Assembly: GCF_024170005.1 (NCBI RefSeq) | Contig: NZ_JALJXJ010000006.1 | Coordinates: 310,001-374,000, forward strand | From: Azospirillum lipoferum | GTDB taxonomy: Bacteria; Pseudomonadota; Alphaproteobacteria; Azospirillales; Azospirillaceae | Direction: 5' to 3' | DNA: 64,000 nucleotides | Shown here: positions 49,735 to 58,968 of the stretch, one piece after another | How positions within the stretch are numbered: position 1 is the first letter of the stretch | Layout: each line of letters starts with the position of its first letter | Notes under the pieces: model-generated | Seen by the model: only the letters and a program-made list of their open reading frames with translations | The model's database searches: none | What the model was told of the DNA's origin: nothing | Made by a program: the position numbers and the translations under genes

Positions 49735-51753
49735 ATGAGCGCCGATCACAACGACCGCCCGGCAACCGGACTCAAGCGGCGTGACTTCCTGGCCACCGCC
49801 GGGACCATCGCCGGCCTGGGGCCGATGGCGCTGCCGTTCCTGGCGCGCGCCGCCTTCGCCCAGAACGCCCCCTCGGCACCGCCCGCCGACAGCGCGGTCG
49901 CGCGGCTCGCGGTTTATCCGCCGCTCGGCATCTGCCGCGTCGGCAACAGTCCCGAATGGTTCTACGCGCCGGAGGTGCCCGGCTTGCCGCCGCAGGCCGA
50001 TGGCCGCTACAAGGATGGCGACCAGAAGGTCAAGAAGCAGGTCCAGCGCTTCCGCGTCTACGCCTTCAACAAGGCGGGCGAGGTGATCCGCGAGGTGACG
50101 GCGGCGGAGGCGACGATCGACTGGACCGTCCATGTCGCCAACACGAAGGCCGCCTGGTACGGCTTCAACAACCCGCTCGACAATGGCGAGAAGGCGCCCG
50201 GCCTTCCCGGCCAGAAGCGCAACCAGTTCATCACCGGCGACCGTGACCGCGCCGACATGCTGGTGATCAACCCCGGCCCGAAGAGCATCTCCGGTGTCAG
50301 CACCAACCAGGCCGGCACGGACCGCGCCTTCGACATGGTCGGGCGCTTCTGGAAGAAGCTGGACGTCAAGCTCGGCCACCTGCGCACCGACGCGGCGGGC
50401 CGCCTGCTGGTCTTCCCCGGCGACGGCGTGTCGCAGTCGGCGGTGCCCGACAACCCGATCAGCAACTTCTCCGACAATGACGGCTGGCACGACGACTGGT
50501 GCGACGGCGTCGTCCAGGCCAAGGTCACCTTCAAGTCCGGCGGCCCGGCGATGGAGGCCGAAAACGGCTGGGTCGCCGCCTGCGGCCCCGATTTCGCGCC
50601 CGACATCCCGCCCTTCGTCTCGCTCTACGACGTCATCAACGACGTCACCGGCACGCCGCCGAAGACGCAGGACGGCAAGCTGTCCTTCCAGAAATACATC
50701 TACCCCTTCTTCCACCGGCTCGCCCTGATGGACTGGGTGGCGGCGGCCTCCAACCTCGACCAGGCCTGGATCAAGGTCGGCAATTTTGCCGATCCCGCCT
50801 ATGTGGCGCAGCTCGCCGACCCGTCGCCGGCCAACAAGGCTTTCCGCGACAGCGTGCTGCAGGCGATCCGCGACCCCAACTCCGACGAGCTGCAGCAGTA
50901 CAAGCTGCCCTACATGCTGGGCGACGGCATCAACTACAGCGCCTCGCCGCTGCGCTGGTTCAAGATGCCCAAGCAGCAATACGCCATCCTCCAGGCCTGG
51001 GCGGCCGGCGACTTCGTCAACGACATCGATACCAAGGCGGCGCCGGTCACTACGCTCGACCAGATCCCGCTGTCCGAACAGCCGGAAGCGCTGACCCGCG
51101 CGGCGCTGGAGCCCTGTTCGGGCGGCGCCTTCCACCCCGGCGTCGAGCTGACTTGGCCGCTGCGCCACGGGGAGCTGTACCGCGGCCCCTTCCGCATCGC
51201 CCTGTCGGAGACCCGCGACAAGTCGCTGGTGCAGAATCTCGGCCTGCTGCTGACGCCGGAGAAGGCCTTCGGCGGCTACGAGGGGGTGCCGCCGGCGGTG
51301 GCGCCGCAGATGCCGGGCGACCTGACCCGCTGGATGGGCCTGCCCTGGCAGTGCGACGCCTTCAGCTGCCAGCAGGTGACCTTCGCCAACGACTTCCCCA
51401 ACGCCACCTGGTGGCCGGCCCTGCTGCCGATCGACGTGCTGCCGCAGCTCTATTACGAGCAGGTGATGGACAAGGATCTGGAGCCGGCCCAGCGGGTGAA
51501 GTTCTTCGAGAGCCGCGTCGCCTGGGCGCGCGGCGTCGCCGGCATCGGCTACCACGCCGAGGCCAGCTACACCGACGGCCTGAACCAGATGATCTATCTG
51601 TGGGACCGGATGGGCTTCGTCGTGCGCCGCGACGGCCCGATCGACGAGAACCGCCCGAAGCAGATCCCGCCGGTGCTCTATGTCGAGGTCGACCGCGGCT
51701 CGATGGACCTGTTCACCGACCAGCCGCCCTTCAAGGGGCTGAAACGGAAATGA
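49735..51753 (+). CDS. LodA/GoxA-family quinoprotein amino-acid oxidase, Tat-exported
   Basis: 672 residues. A twin-arginine signal (GLKRRDFLATAG, hydrophobic IAGLGPMALPFLA, AFA cleavage near 42) precedes a LodA/GoxA-family domain (LAVYPPLGICRVGNSPEWF at its start; the GWHDDWCDGVV region; a late PWQCDAFSCQQ and NATWWPALLP). The Asp541-x3-Cys545 spacing matches the Asp and Cys that help form cysteine tryptophylquinone in LodA; Trp559/560 is the candidate partner, but the Cys-Trp spacing is shorter than I recall for LodA. Members oxidise amino acids such as lysine or glycine to aldehydes, with release of peroxide. The start at 49735 fits the signal peptide; a 30-codon extension lacks sense. Confidence 0.85.
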   Translation: MSADHNDRPATGLKRRDFLATAGTIAGLGPMALPFLARAAFAQNAPSAPPADSAVARLAVYPPLGICRVGNSPEWFYAPEVPGLPPQADGRYKDGDQKVKKQVQRFRVYAFNKAGEVIREVTAAEATIDWTVHVANTKAAWYGFNNPLDNGEKAPGLPGQKRNQFITGDRDRADMLVINPGPKSISGVSTNQAGTDRAFDMVGRFWKKLDVKLGHLRTDAAGRLLVFPGDGVSQSAVPDNPISNFSDNDGWHDDWCDGVVQAKVTFKSGGPAMEAENGWVAACGPDFAPDIPPFVSLYDVINDVTGTPPKTQDGKLSFQKYIYPFFHRLALMDWVAAASNLDQAWIKVGNFADPAYVAQLADPSPANKAFRDSVLQAIRDPNSDELQQYKLPYMLGDGINYSASPLRWFKMPKQQYAILQAWAAGDFVNDIDTKAAPVTTLDQIPLSEQPEALTRAALEPCSGGAFHPGVELTWPLRHGELYRGPFRIALSETRDKSLVQNLGLLLTPEKAFGGYEGVPPAVAPQMPGDLTRWMGLPWQCDAFSCQQVTFANDFPNATWWPALLPIDVLPQLYYEQVMDKDLEPAQRVKFFESRVAWARGVAGIGYHAEASYTDGLNQMIYLWDRMGFVVRRDGPIDENRPKQIPPVLYVEVDRGSMDLFTDQPPFKGLKRK

Positions 51754-52856
51754 GCCTGTTCGACGTCGCCGTCATCGGCGGCGGCATCGCCGGTGCCGCC
51801 GCCGCCCTGACGGTGGCGGGTGCCGGCCGCTCCGTCCTGGTGATCGGTCCGGAGGGGGAGGCGGGCGACCGGCCGGGGGAGTTCCTCTCGCCGGCCGCCA
51901 ATGCCCTGCTGGCCGAACTCGGGCTGGCGGATCGGATCGCCGCCGGTCCGCACCGGGTGGCGAACGCGACCTACGCCGCCTGGGCGGCGCCGGTGCTGGC
52001 CCAGCGCAACGCCATCACCCATACCGAGGGGCCGGGCCGGGTGCTCGACCGCCGGGTCTTCGAGCGGGCGCTGACGGCCGCGGTGGCGGAGGCCGGCGTC
52101 CCCCGGCTGGCCATCCCGCTGGCCGGCGCCGAGCGGGACGGCGTGAGGCGGGATGGCGCTTTGTGGCGCCTGACCCTGGAAGACGGAACCGAGCGGGCCC
52201 CGCGTTTCCTGGCCGCGCGTTTCCTGATCGACGCCAGCGGCCGGGCAGCGGTGGTGGCCCGCCGTTTCGTCCGCCGCCGCCGCGCCGACCGGCTGGTGGC
52301 GGCCTGCGATTTCCTCGCCCAGACAATCGACGATGTCGAGCCGACTCCCGCCACCCTGATCGAGGCGGCGGCGGAGGGCTGGTGGTACGCCACCCTGCTG
52401 CCCGACCGGCGGATGGGGCTGGCCTTCTTCTCCGACCCCGACCGGCTGCCGCGCGGCCTGTCGCGCGATCCCGCGCGCTGGCGGGCGATGCTGGCGGAGA
52501 CCGAATGGACGGCGCGCTGGCTCGACAGCGCCGGCTACCGGATCGCCGCGGCACCGCGTCTCGCCAGCGCGGGCACCACGTGGCTGGAGCGGGCGGCGGG
52601 GGAGGGCTGGGCGGCGGCCGGCGACGCGGCGGCGGCCTTCGACCCGCTGTCGTCGCACGGCCTGACCTCGGCCCTGTGGGCCGGCCGGCGGGCGGCGCAA
52701 GGGGCCTTGGCGATGCTGGACGGCGATTCCCGGCCGCTGGAGCGCTACGCGACGACGCTCGATGAGGCGGTGCGCCAGTTCCTCAGCCAGCGCCGCGCCG
52801 TCTATGGCGAGGTCCGGCGTTTCGCCGACCGCCCTTTCTGGAGCCGACGGCAGTAA
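51750..52856 (+). CDS. LodB-like FAD-dependent maturation protein
   Basis: 368 residues, p-hydroxybenzoate-hydroxylase-type flavoprotein: VAVIGGGIAGAAAALTVAGAG at the N-terminus, FLIDASGRAAVVARRFV in the middle and GWAAAGDAAAAFDPLSSHGLTSALWAGRRAAQGAL at the end. LodB-type proteins hydroxylate the Trp of the LodA precursor in the first step of quinone-cofactor formation. It overlaps the LodA-like gene by 4 nt (ATGA), the usual arrangement for this pair. Confidence 0.9.
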   Translation: MSLFDVAVIGGGIAGAAAALTVAGAGRSVLVIGPEGEAGDRPGEFLSPAANALLAELGLADRIAAGPHRVANATYAAWAAPVLAQRNAITHTEGPGRVLDRRVFERALTAAVAEAGVPRLAIPLAGAERDGVRRDGALWRLTLEDGTERAPRFLAARFLIDASGRAAVVARRFVRRRRADRLVAACDFLAQTIDDVEPTPATLIEAAAEGWWYATLLPDRRMGLAFFSDPDRLPRGLSRDPARWRAMLAETEWTARWLDSAGYRIAAAPRLASAGTTWLERAAGEGWAAAGDAAAAFDPLSSHGLTSALWAGRRAAQGALAMLDGDSRPLERYATTLDEAVRQFLSQRRAVYGEVRRFADRPFWSRRQ

Positions 52857-52915
52857 TCCGGATCATCGCCGCCGCGGAATCTCCTCGCTACCGTCCAGAT
52901 CACTGCTCTCGTCGG

Positions 52916-53794
52916 TTATCGGCTATGAGTTCCGGCCCCAACACCTATGGGCCTTGTTTTGATTCGGGATTGTGACAACTTCACCCTGCGTCGACTGAAA
53001 TACTGTGCCGGTGTACTTCCCAGAGCTTTCTTGAACATCGTGATGAAAGCATTGACCGACTCATAACCCAGCGAATCCGCCACAGTCTGCACCGTCGCCC
53101 CGCTGGCCAATTCACGAAGTGCGACGACAAGGTGCAACTGCTGTCGCCAGCGTCCGAAGGTCAGGCCCGTCTCCCGGATCATCAAACGAGCCAGCGACCT
53201 CTCGCTCATCGCGACGCGCTTCGCCCATTGCCCCAATGTGCTGCGGTCGGAGGGTTCGATCGTCAGGGCGTCGGCGATCGCCCGGATCTTCGGATCGTTG
53301 GAGATGGGCAGGTTGAAGTGTTCACGCGGCATCCCGGCCAGTTCGTCCAGCGTCACCCGTGCAAGCCGGGCGGCATGGCTGTCCGGCGGATAGTCCGATA
53401 CTTCGCCGGTCAGCCGGTTGACCAGTTCCCGCACCAGGGGAGAAATCGACAGGGTGCAGCAGACATCGGGCAGGCTTGCGGCTCCCGGTTCCACGAACAG
53501 GTAGCTGAGCCGGGCATTCGCCGTCGTCCTGACGCTGTGCGGCATACCGCCTGGAATCCAGACTCCGCAGTCGGGCGGCACGATCCAGATTTCATCGTCG
53601 ACGGTGCAGGTGACGGCGCCATGCAGAGCCAAAATCAGCTGACCCCTCCGGTGCACATGCACAGGCACTTCCGCCTCGTATTCCGCGAAGTCGAGCAGGC
53701 GTGCGACCGCAGGCCGATCCGCCAGATCGGGGTCGAAGACGGAAACGGCCGACCGGGACGCGGACATGGGTTTCGGCATGATCGACTTTGGCAT
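52916..53794 (-). CDS. AraC-family regulator with cupin N-domain
   Basis: 292 residues. A cupin-like sensing domain (VPVHVHRRGQLILALHGAVTCTVDDEIWIVPPDCGVWIPGGMPHSVR) followed by a C-terminal AraC domain (VAMSERSLARLMIRETGLTFGRWRQQ, VQTVADSLGYESVNAFITMFKKALGSTPAQYF). It is divergent from the efflux-pump genes with a 66-nt gap and very likely controls them. Starts at 53794, 53779 or 53767 are all possible; the domain begins after them. Confidence 0.87.
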   Translation of the reverse strand: MPKSIMPKPMSASRSAVSVFDPDLADRPAVARLLDFAEYEAEVPVHVHRRGQLILALHGAVTCTVDDEIWIVPPDCGVWIPGGMPHSVRTTANARLSYLFVEPGAASLPDVCCTLSISPLVRELVNRLTGEVSDYPPDSHAARLARVTLDELAGMPREHFNLPISNDPKIRAIADALTIEPSDRSTLGQWAKRVAMSERSLARLMIRETGLTFGRWRQQLHLVVALRELASGATVQTVADSLGYESVNAFITMFKKALGSTPAQYFSRRRVKLSQSRIKTRPIGVGAGTHSR

Positions 53795-53860
53795 GATTCA
53801 GGGATTTTTTGACAGGGTACCTAATTTATCTGGTTGCGCAACGCACCGATACTCTCCGGC

Positions 53861-56020
53861 ATGAGAACCGAACATCCATCAAACCGGCTTTTCGCCGTCA
53901 CCGGCATCGCCATCCGGATCGCGGCAATCGGACACGCATGGTCACTGCAATCCCGGTTCCCCGCGTTGCGGACGGATGCGGATGCGCTGCTCTTTTCGGC
54001 GAAGAGCTTCGCCGCGGCGATGCTGGCCTACTACATCGCGCTGCGTGCGGGTGTGCCGAAACCCTCCTGGGCCATCGTCACCGTTTACATCGTCTCGCAG
54101 AACTCGGCCGGCGCGTCGCTCAGCCGCGGCGTCTATCGCTTTGCGGGGACGGTCGTCGGTGCGGTGGCCACCGTGGCGATCATCCCCAGTTTCGTGAACG
54201 ATCCGATTGTCTGCAGCATGGTGCTCGCCGGCTGGATCGGCCTGTGCCTCACCCTCTCGCTGCTCGACCGCACCGCGCGGGCCTATGCCTTCGTTCTGTC
54301 CGGCTATACCGCCAGCCTGATCGGCTTCCCCGGCGTGTTCAATCCCGCCGCCATCTTCGATACGGCATCGGTGCGGGTCCAGGAGATCTCCATCGGCATC
54401 CTCTGCGCCGTCCTGGTCCATCGCTTCGTCCTGCCGAAGCGCATGACCGGCCAGTTCACCGCCAAGCTGTCGGCAACGCTGCGGGACGCCCGCCGGCTGG
54501 CGGGCGACGCACTCCGCGGAAACTCAGGGCAGGAGACCCGCCGCGACCGCGACCGGCTCGCGGGGGATCTTCTCGCCCTGCAAGGGCTGGCCGGTCACCT
54601 GCCATACGATCCGGTCCCGGTAACGCCGAGCCTGGAGACGCTGCAACTGATCCATGACCGGCTCGCGCGACTGCTTCCGCTCGCGACGGAGGTCGAGGAG
54701 CGCATCCATGCCCTCCGCACCGGAAACCACAGCCTGCCCGATGACCTGACCGCGCTGCTGGGTGGACTGGATTGTTGGTTCGCTGCCGCCGATGCGGTCG
54801 GGCGGGACGCCGGTGCGATCCAGCTGATCCATCGTGCCCGGACGGTGCGGACACGCATCGCCGCGGATGCCGTGACGGTCGGCGACAGGCTCGCGGCCAA
54901 CCTCGCCGGGCACCTCGCCGAGATGATCGGCCTGCTTCACGAGTGCGACCGGCTTGAACGGAGCCTCGCACGCGCCGCCGCCCGGCCGCCGGACTCCGCA
55001 TCGCACCTCCGATCCGGGCGTGCGACAGGCTATGTCTATCACCGCGATCCCTGGATGGCGGCCCGGTCTGCGCTCGGTGCGGTCGTCGGCATCGTCATCG
55101 GCTGTGCGTTCTGGATCTGGTCGGCCTGGCCGGAGGGCGGACTGGCGGTATCGATTCTGGGCGTCTGCTGCGCCCTGTTCGGCAATGTCGACACGCCGGC
55201 GCCGAATGTCGTCAAATATATGGCCGGCTCGGTCGTCGGCGTGGCGGTCAGCCTGGTCTACAGCTTCGTCGTCCTGCCCCGCGTGACGGATTTCGCCGGT
55301 CTCGTCGCGGTGCTCGCGCCGGCCTTCCTGGTCGCCGGTTCCCTGCAAGCGCGGCCCCCGACGGCGTTCATGGCGCTTGGCATCACCCTGACGATCCCGA
55401 TTCTTTCGGGGCTGGGCGCCACCTATGCCAGCGATTTCGCCGGGTCGCTCAACAGCATCGTCGCGCTGTTTGCGGCGACGGGATTCGCGGTCGTGAGCAT
55501 GAGCCTGTTCCAGACGATCCCGGTCGATGCGGCGATCGGCCGGCTCCTTCGGTTGAATCGGCAGGATGTCAGGCGGCGGGCCCTGGGCGGCGGACCCGAC
55601 GAGGCGCACTGGACAAGCCTCATGATCGACCGGACGGCGCTGCTGCTGCCGAGGCTCCGGCTGTCCGGGACATCCCACCCGGATGTGCTTGACGACACCT
55701 TGCACCACCTCCGTGTCGGTCACGCCGCCGGTCGGCTTCATCAGGCGATCCGGCAGGTCGATGCCGATGACGGTGCCGACAATGACGGCCGGATCGGCAA
55801 TGACGGGTTCGAGCTTCTCACCGCGATTGCCCTGCGCTTCGGCCCTGGATACCGGGCGGAACCTTCCGATGCCATCGCTCTGCACCGGCGCATCGAAACA
55901 TTGATGGCGCGGATCGCCGAAAGCCCGACTGTGGACCGCGTTCGGCTGCTCGACCTGCTCATCGACCTTCGGTTCGCCCTGGGTCCGAGCGGCGCAATGA
56001 ATTGGGAGAACGACCGATGA
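53861..56020 (+). CDS. FUSC-family inner-membrane efflux protein (AaeB-like)
   Basis: 719 residues. Two blocks of about five to six hydrophobic helices (residues about 30-190 and 395-550) surround a large cytoplasmic helical region, the layout of FUSC/AaeB aromatic-acid exporters. YYIALRAGVPKPSWAIVTVYIVSQNSAGASLSRGVYRFAGTVVGAVATV is characteristic of the family, and the second half repeats it as VVKYMAGSVVGVAVSLVYSF. It would form a pump with the DUF1656 and HlyD proteins encoded downstream. The start at 53861 is chosen over an upstream TTG at 53834. Coupled to the next gene by ATGA. Confidence 0.88.
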   Translation: MRTEHPSNRLFAVTGIAIRIAAIGHAWSLQSRFPALRTDADALLFSAKSFAAAMLAYYIALRAGVPKPSWAIVTVYIVSQNSAGASLSRGVYRFAGTVVGAVATVAIIPSFVNDPIVCSMVLAGWIGLCLTLSLLDRTARAYAFVLSGYTASLIGFPGVFNPAAIFDTASVRVQEISIGILCAVLVHRFVLPKRMTGQFTAKLSATLRDARRLAGDALRGNSGQETRRDRDRLAGDLLALQGLAGHLPYDPVPVTPSLETLQLIHDRLARLLPLATEVEERIHALRTGNHSLPDDLTALLGGLDCWFAAADAVGRDAGAIQLIHRARTVRTRIAADAVTVGDRLAANLAGHLAEMIGLLHECDRLERSLARAAARPPDSASHLRSGRATGYVYHRDPWMAARSALGAVVGIVIGCAFWIWSAWPEGGLAVSILGVCCALFGNVDTPAPNVVKYMAGSVVGVAVSLVYSFVVLPRVTDFAGLVAVLAPAFLVAGSLQARPPTAFMALGITLTIPILSGLGATYASDFAGSLNSIVALFAATGFAVVSMSLFQTIPVDAAIGRLLRLNRQDVRRRALGGGPDEAHWTSLMIDRTALLLPRLRLSGTSHPDVLDDTLHHLRVGHAAGRLHQAIRQVDADDGADNDGRIGNDGFELLTAIALRFGPGYRAEPSDAIALHRRIETLMARIAESPTVDRVRLLDLLIDLRFALGPSGAMNWENDR

Positions 56021-56232
56021 TTCCCGATCTCGACATCGGAGGCGTCTTCCTCCCCGGTCTGCTGGTGCTCGCCCTGGCCGCCCTCGCTGGCACCGTCGCG
56101 ATGGTCCGCCTCTTCGCGGCCGCGGGACTCTTCCGCCTGACCGCGAGCCGGCCGCTCGTCGAACTCGCCACCTTCGCCATCCTCTACGGCCTGCTCCTGC
56201 AGGCTCTGCCATCCAGCGGAACATTCCAATGA
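56017..56232 (+). CDS. DUF1656 small membrane protein (AaeX-like)
   Basis: 71 residues with two hydrophobic helices. The opening PDLDIGGVFLPGLLVLALAAL is the hallmark of DUF1656/AaeX proteins found between FUSC and HlyD genes in aromatic-acid efflux operons. It overlaps both neighbours by 4 nt (ATGA at each end). Role in the pump is unknown. Confidence 0.87.
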   Translation: MIPDLDIGGVFLPGLLVLALAALAGTVAMVRLFAAAGLFRLTASRPLVELATFAILYGLLLQALPSSGTFQ

Positions 56233-57110
56233 AACCTGTGCTGTCCCTGCTCGGGCGCTACGCCCTGACCCTTTCCTTCGGCACGGTTGCCACCCTCGTG
56301 GCATTGCAGGTATGGACTCGTCACGAGCAGACGCCCTGGACGCGGGATGCCCGGGTGAGCGCGGAAGTCGTCCAGATCGCGCCGGAGGTATCCGGGACCG
56401 TGGGCGCCGTCTCCGTCGTCGACAACCAGTATGTGCGTCGTGGCGACATCCTCTATGTGATCGATGCCAAGCGGTTTTCGCTCGCGGTGGCGTCCGCACA
56501 GGCCGAGGCGGAAGCCAGACGCCAGGACATGCTCGTTCGCCAGGCGGCGGCGCGGCGGCGAAGCCAGCTCCGCGAGGTCATTTCGCAGGAGGATCTGCAA
56601 CAGACGGCCGGCGCCGCCGCACAGGCGGCAGCGACTTACGAAGTTGCGGTGGCTGCGCTCGATCTTGCCAAGCTCAATCTCGCACGGGCGACGATCCGGG
56701 CGCCGATCGACGGGTATGTCACCAATCTGCGGCTGCGGCCCGGCGACTATGCCACGGCGGGCGTGACGAAGATCGCCATCCTCGATGCGGCCAGCTTCTG
56801 GATCACCAGCTATTTCGAGGAAACGAAGCTGCGCCGCATCCGTGTCGGCAAACCGGCGCAGATCATGCTGATGGGCTTCGATGACGCGCTCTCCGGCCAT
56901 GTCGAAAGCATCGGCCGGGGGATCGAGGACAGCAACGGAACGCCCGGCCATCGCGGCCTGCCGAACGTCGAGCCGACCTTCAGCTGGGTCCGCCTCGCCC
57001 AGCGCATCCCCGTGCGCATCCATATCGACCGGGTGCCGCCCGGCGTCGAACTGGCGGCCGGCATGACGGCGACCGTCGCCATCGAGTCCGCAACCGCCGA
57101 CGCGCTGTGA
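56229..57110 (+). CDS. HlyD-family periplasmic adaptor (AaeA-like)
   Basis: 293 residues. One N-terminal membrane anchor (about residues 10-28), a biotinyl-lipoyl-like region (TRDARVSAEVVQIAPEVSGTVGAVSVVDNQYVRRGDILYVID), a short helical hairpin and a beta-barrel region with ATIRAPIDGYVTNLRLRPGDYATAG. It links the FUSC pump to an outer-membrane channel, which is not encoded here. It completes the three-gene efflux operon under the divergent AraC regulator. Confidence 0.92.
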   Translation: MKPVLSLLGRYALTLSFGTVATLVALQVWTRHEQTPWTRDARVSAEVVQIAPEVSGTVGAVSVVDNQYVRRGDILYVIDAKRFSLAVASAQAEAEARRQDMLVRQAAARRRSQLREVISQEDLQQTAGAAAQAAATYEVAVAALDLAKLNLARATIRAPIDGYVTNLRLRPGDYATAGVTKIAILDAASFWITSYFEETKLRRIRVGKPAQIMLMGFDDALSGHVESIGRGIEDSNGTPGHRGLPNVEPTFSWVRLAQRIPVRIHIDRVPPGVELAAGMTATVAIESATADAL

Positions 57111-57272
57111 CCGGCGGCGGGAGTGCGCGGCATCTTCGGCTGTCAAACACTTGGGTCGCGCCAGAACATCCTTTCACGGGCACGCTGGCGGGGAGTCTTC
57201 GGAAGAACCCCTTGAGAGGCACGCGCTAACCTCCGGTGCCACGGAGCCTCGCGCGACCTGAAAGGATGCAAC

Positions 57273-58037
57273 ATGCTGAGGATGGATCGTTTATCCACGA
57301 CTCTGGTCCGGCTGACCATCGACAGGCCACCCGCCAACGCGCTTTCCCTCGATCTGATCCAGGCGCTGGCGGACGATCTTGCCCGGTTCGGCGAAGAGGC
57401 CGACGCGCCGGCGGTGATCCTGACCGGGGCCGGAGAGCGCTTCTTCAGCGCCGGCGGCGACATTCGCGAGATCACCGCCAGGGCGGACGCCGCGATTCCG
57501 CGCATGCGCGCCTTCCATCGGCTGCTTGTCGCACTCGAAGGCTACCGCTGCCCGCTGCTGTGCGCCGTCAACGGCTATGCGGTGGGCGGGGCGCTGGAAC
57601 TGGTTCTGTTTGCGGATCATGTCGTGGCGAGCGAGGGGGCCAGATTCGGCTTTCCCGAGATCAATCACGGCCTGCTTCCCGCCGCGAAGGGCATGCGGCA
57701 GGCGATGAACCGCCTCGGGCGCCGGGCTGCCGAGCGCCTGCTCTATTCCGGGGACCTCGTTTCGGCGCAGGAGGCGCAGGCGATGGGCCTCGTCGACGAA
57801 ATCGTCGGTTTCACCGATCTGCAGGACCGGACCTGTGCCGTCGCCGAGACGCTTCGCCTCAAGGACATGGCTCTGTTCTCGGCGATCAAACGGACCTTCA
57901 CCGATGCGCCGCGGATGACCGACGAGGAACTTGAAGCGCGCACGCTCGGCGACATGCAGGATTACCTGAACCGCGGAGAGACGGCCGCGGCTCGTGAACG
58001 ATTCCTCCAGCGCAAGGCGAGGCAGCAGCATGACTGA
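57273..58037 (+). CDS. Enoyl-CoA hydratase/isomerase (crotonase) family protein 1
   Basis: 254 residues. The oxyanion-hole segments are GERFFSAGGDIREI and NGYAVGGALELVLFAD, and both catalytic Glu positions of classical hydratases are kept: one in GGALELVLF and one in FGFPEINHGLLP. It is thus likely an active hydratase or isomerase of a CoA thioester. It opens a plus-strand cluster with five more genes and overlaps the next gene by 8 nt (ATGACTGA). Confidence 0.9.
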   Translation: MLRMDRLSTTLVRLTIDRPPANALSLDLIQALADDLARFGEEADAPAVILTGAGERFFSAGGDIREITARADAAIPRMRAFHRLLVALEGYRCPLLCAVNGYAVGGALELVLFADHVVASEGARFGFPEINHGLLPAAKGMRQAMNRLGRRAAERLLYSGDLVSAQEAQAMGLVDEIVGFTDLQDRTCAVAETLRLKDMALFSAIKRTFTDAPRMTDEELEARTLGDMQDYLNRGETAAARERFLQRKARQQHD

Positions 58038-58800
58038 CGGCGATCATCTCCGGCTTGAGTTCATGACCTCGTCCGAGGTCGCTCTCGCCATCGCGGGCGG
58101 CACCCGGACCATCGTCATCCCCTGCGGGGCGGTGGAGCAGCATGGACCGCACCTGACCCTCAGCGTCGATGCCGATCACGCGGACCACTTGGGCATCCTG
58201 GTGGCGAAGGGCGTGGGAGGGGCGCTGGTCGCGCCGACCATCAGGGTCGGCTGCTCGTCCCATCATCTCGCATTTCCCGGCACGATCTCCTTGCAGGACA
58301 GCACGTTCGAAATGATCTGCCGGGACTACTGCACCAGCCTGGCGAGGCATGGCTTCGAGCGGATTCTGATCTTCTCCGCCCATGTCGGCAATTCTCCGCC
58401 CTTGGCCAGGATGCTGCCGCGCTTGCGGTCGGCCGTGCCCGCCTCCTGCCGCATCTCCGCCTTCACCGATGCGAAGGCATGGCTGGAGTGCTGGCGCGAT
58501 GCGGTGAGTGAGGCGGGTGGCGAGCCGATCAGGGTCGGCGGCCATGCCGATATCGCCGAAACCTCGCTGATGCTCGACATCCACCCCGGGCGGGTGCGCA
58601 CCGGGCGCTATGAGGCCGGACGATTGGGGCTTCTTTCACAGGGCGACCTGGAACTGATGTGGCGCGACGGGCTTGCGGCCGTCAGCGCCAACGGCATTCT
58701 CGGCGACCCCACCGGTTCCTCGGCGAGCATCGGCAGGCATTGCATCGAGCGCATCGCCTCGCTTCTCGTCGAGAGCTTTTCCCGGGACGATCCGGTTTGA
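58030..58800 (+). CDS. Creatininase-family amidohydrolase
   Basis: 256 residues. VIPCGAVEQHGPHLTLSVDADHADHLG carries the family metal ligands (Glu, His, Asp); FSAHVGNS and GGHADIAETSLMLDIHPGRV supply later ligands and the active-site loop. The family includes creatininase, the riboflavin/F420 enzyme ArfB and mycofactocin-associated MftE, which hydrolyse cyclic amides or formamides. The start at 58030 overlaps the crotonase gene. A role in ring opening or formamide hydrolysis of the pathway substrate is conceivable, not proven. Confidence 0.85.
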   Translation: MTDGDHLRLEFMTSSEVALAIAGGTRTIVIPCGAVEQHGPHLTLSVDADHADHLGILVAKGVGGALVAPTIRVGCSSHHLAFPGTISLQDSTFEMICRDYCTSLARHGFERILIFSAHVGNSPPLARMLPRLRSAVPASCRISAFTDAKAWLECWRDAVSEAGGEPIRVGGHADIAETSLMLDIHPGRVRTGRYEAGRLGLLSQGDLELMWRDGLAAVSANGILGDPTGSSASIGRHCIERIASLLVESFSRDDPV

Positions 58801-58855
58801 CACCGCGTCGCCGTTGCCGCGCGGCTATCCGGTCGATCATTCCTACACAAAATAA

Positions 58856-58866
58856 TGTTCTGAACA
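58856..58866. promoter_or_regulatory. 11-bp palindrome upstream of the monooxygenase gene
   Basis: TGTTCTGAACA is a perfect 5+1+5 palindrome in the 168-nt gap before the luciferase-like gene. It may be a half-length operator; it is short and could be chance. Confidence 0.3.
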
Positions 58867-58968
58867 CACAGTCGGCATAACGGATCTTTGGCAGGTTCTG
58901 CCGCCGACTTCGTGACAAGCTTCCAGTCACCGAAGAGGCATCCCAAACAAACCCGAGAGGGCATCCAA

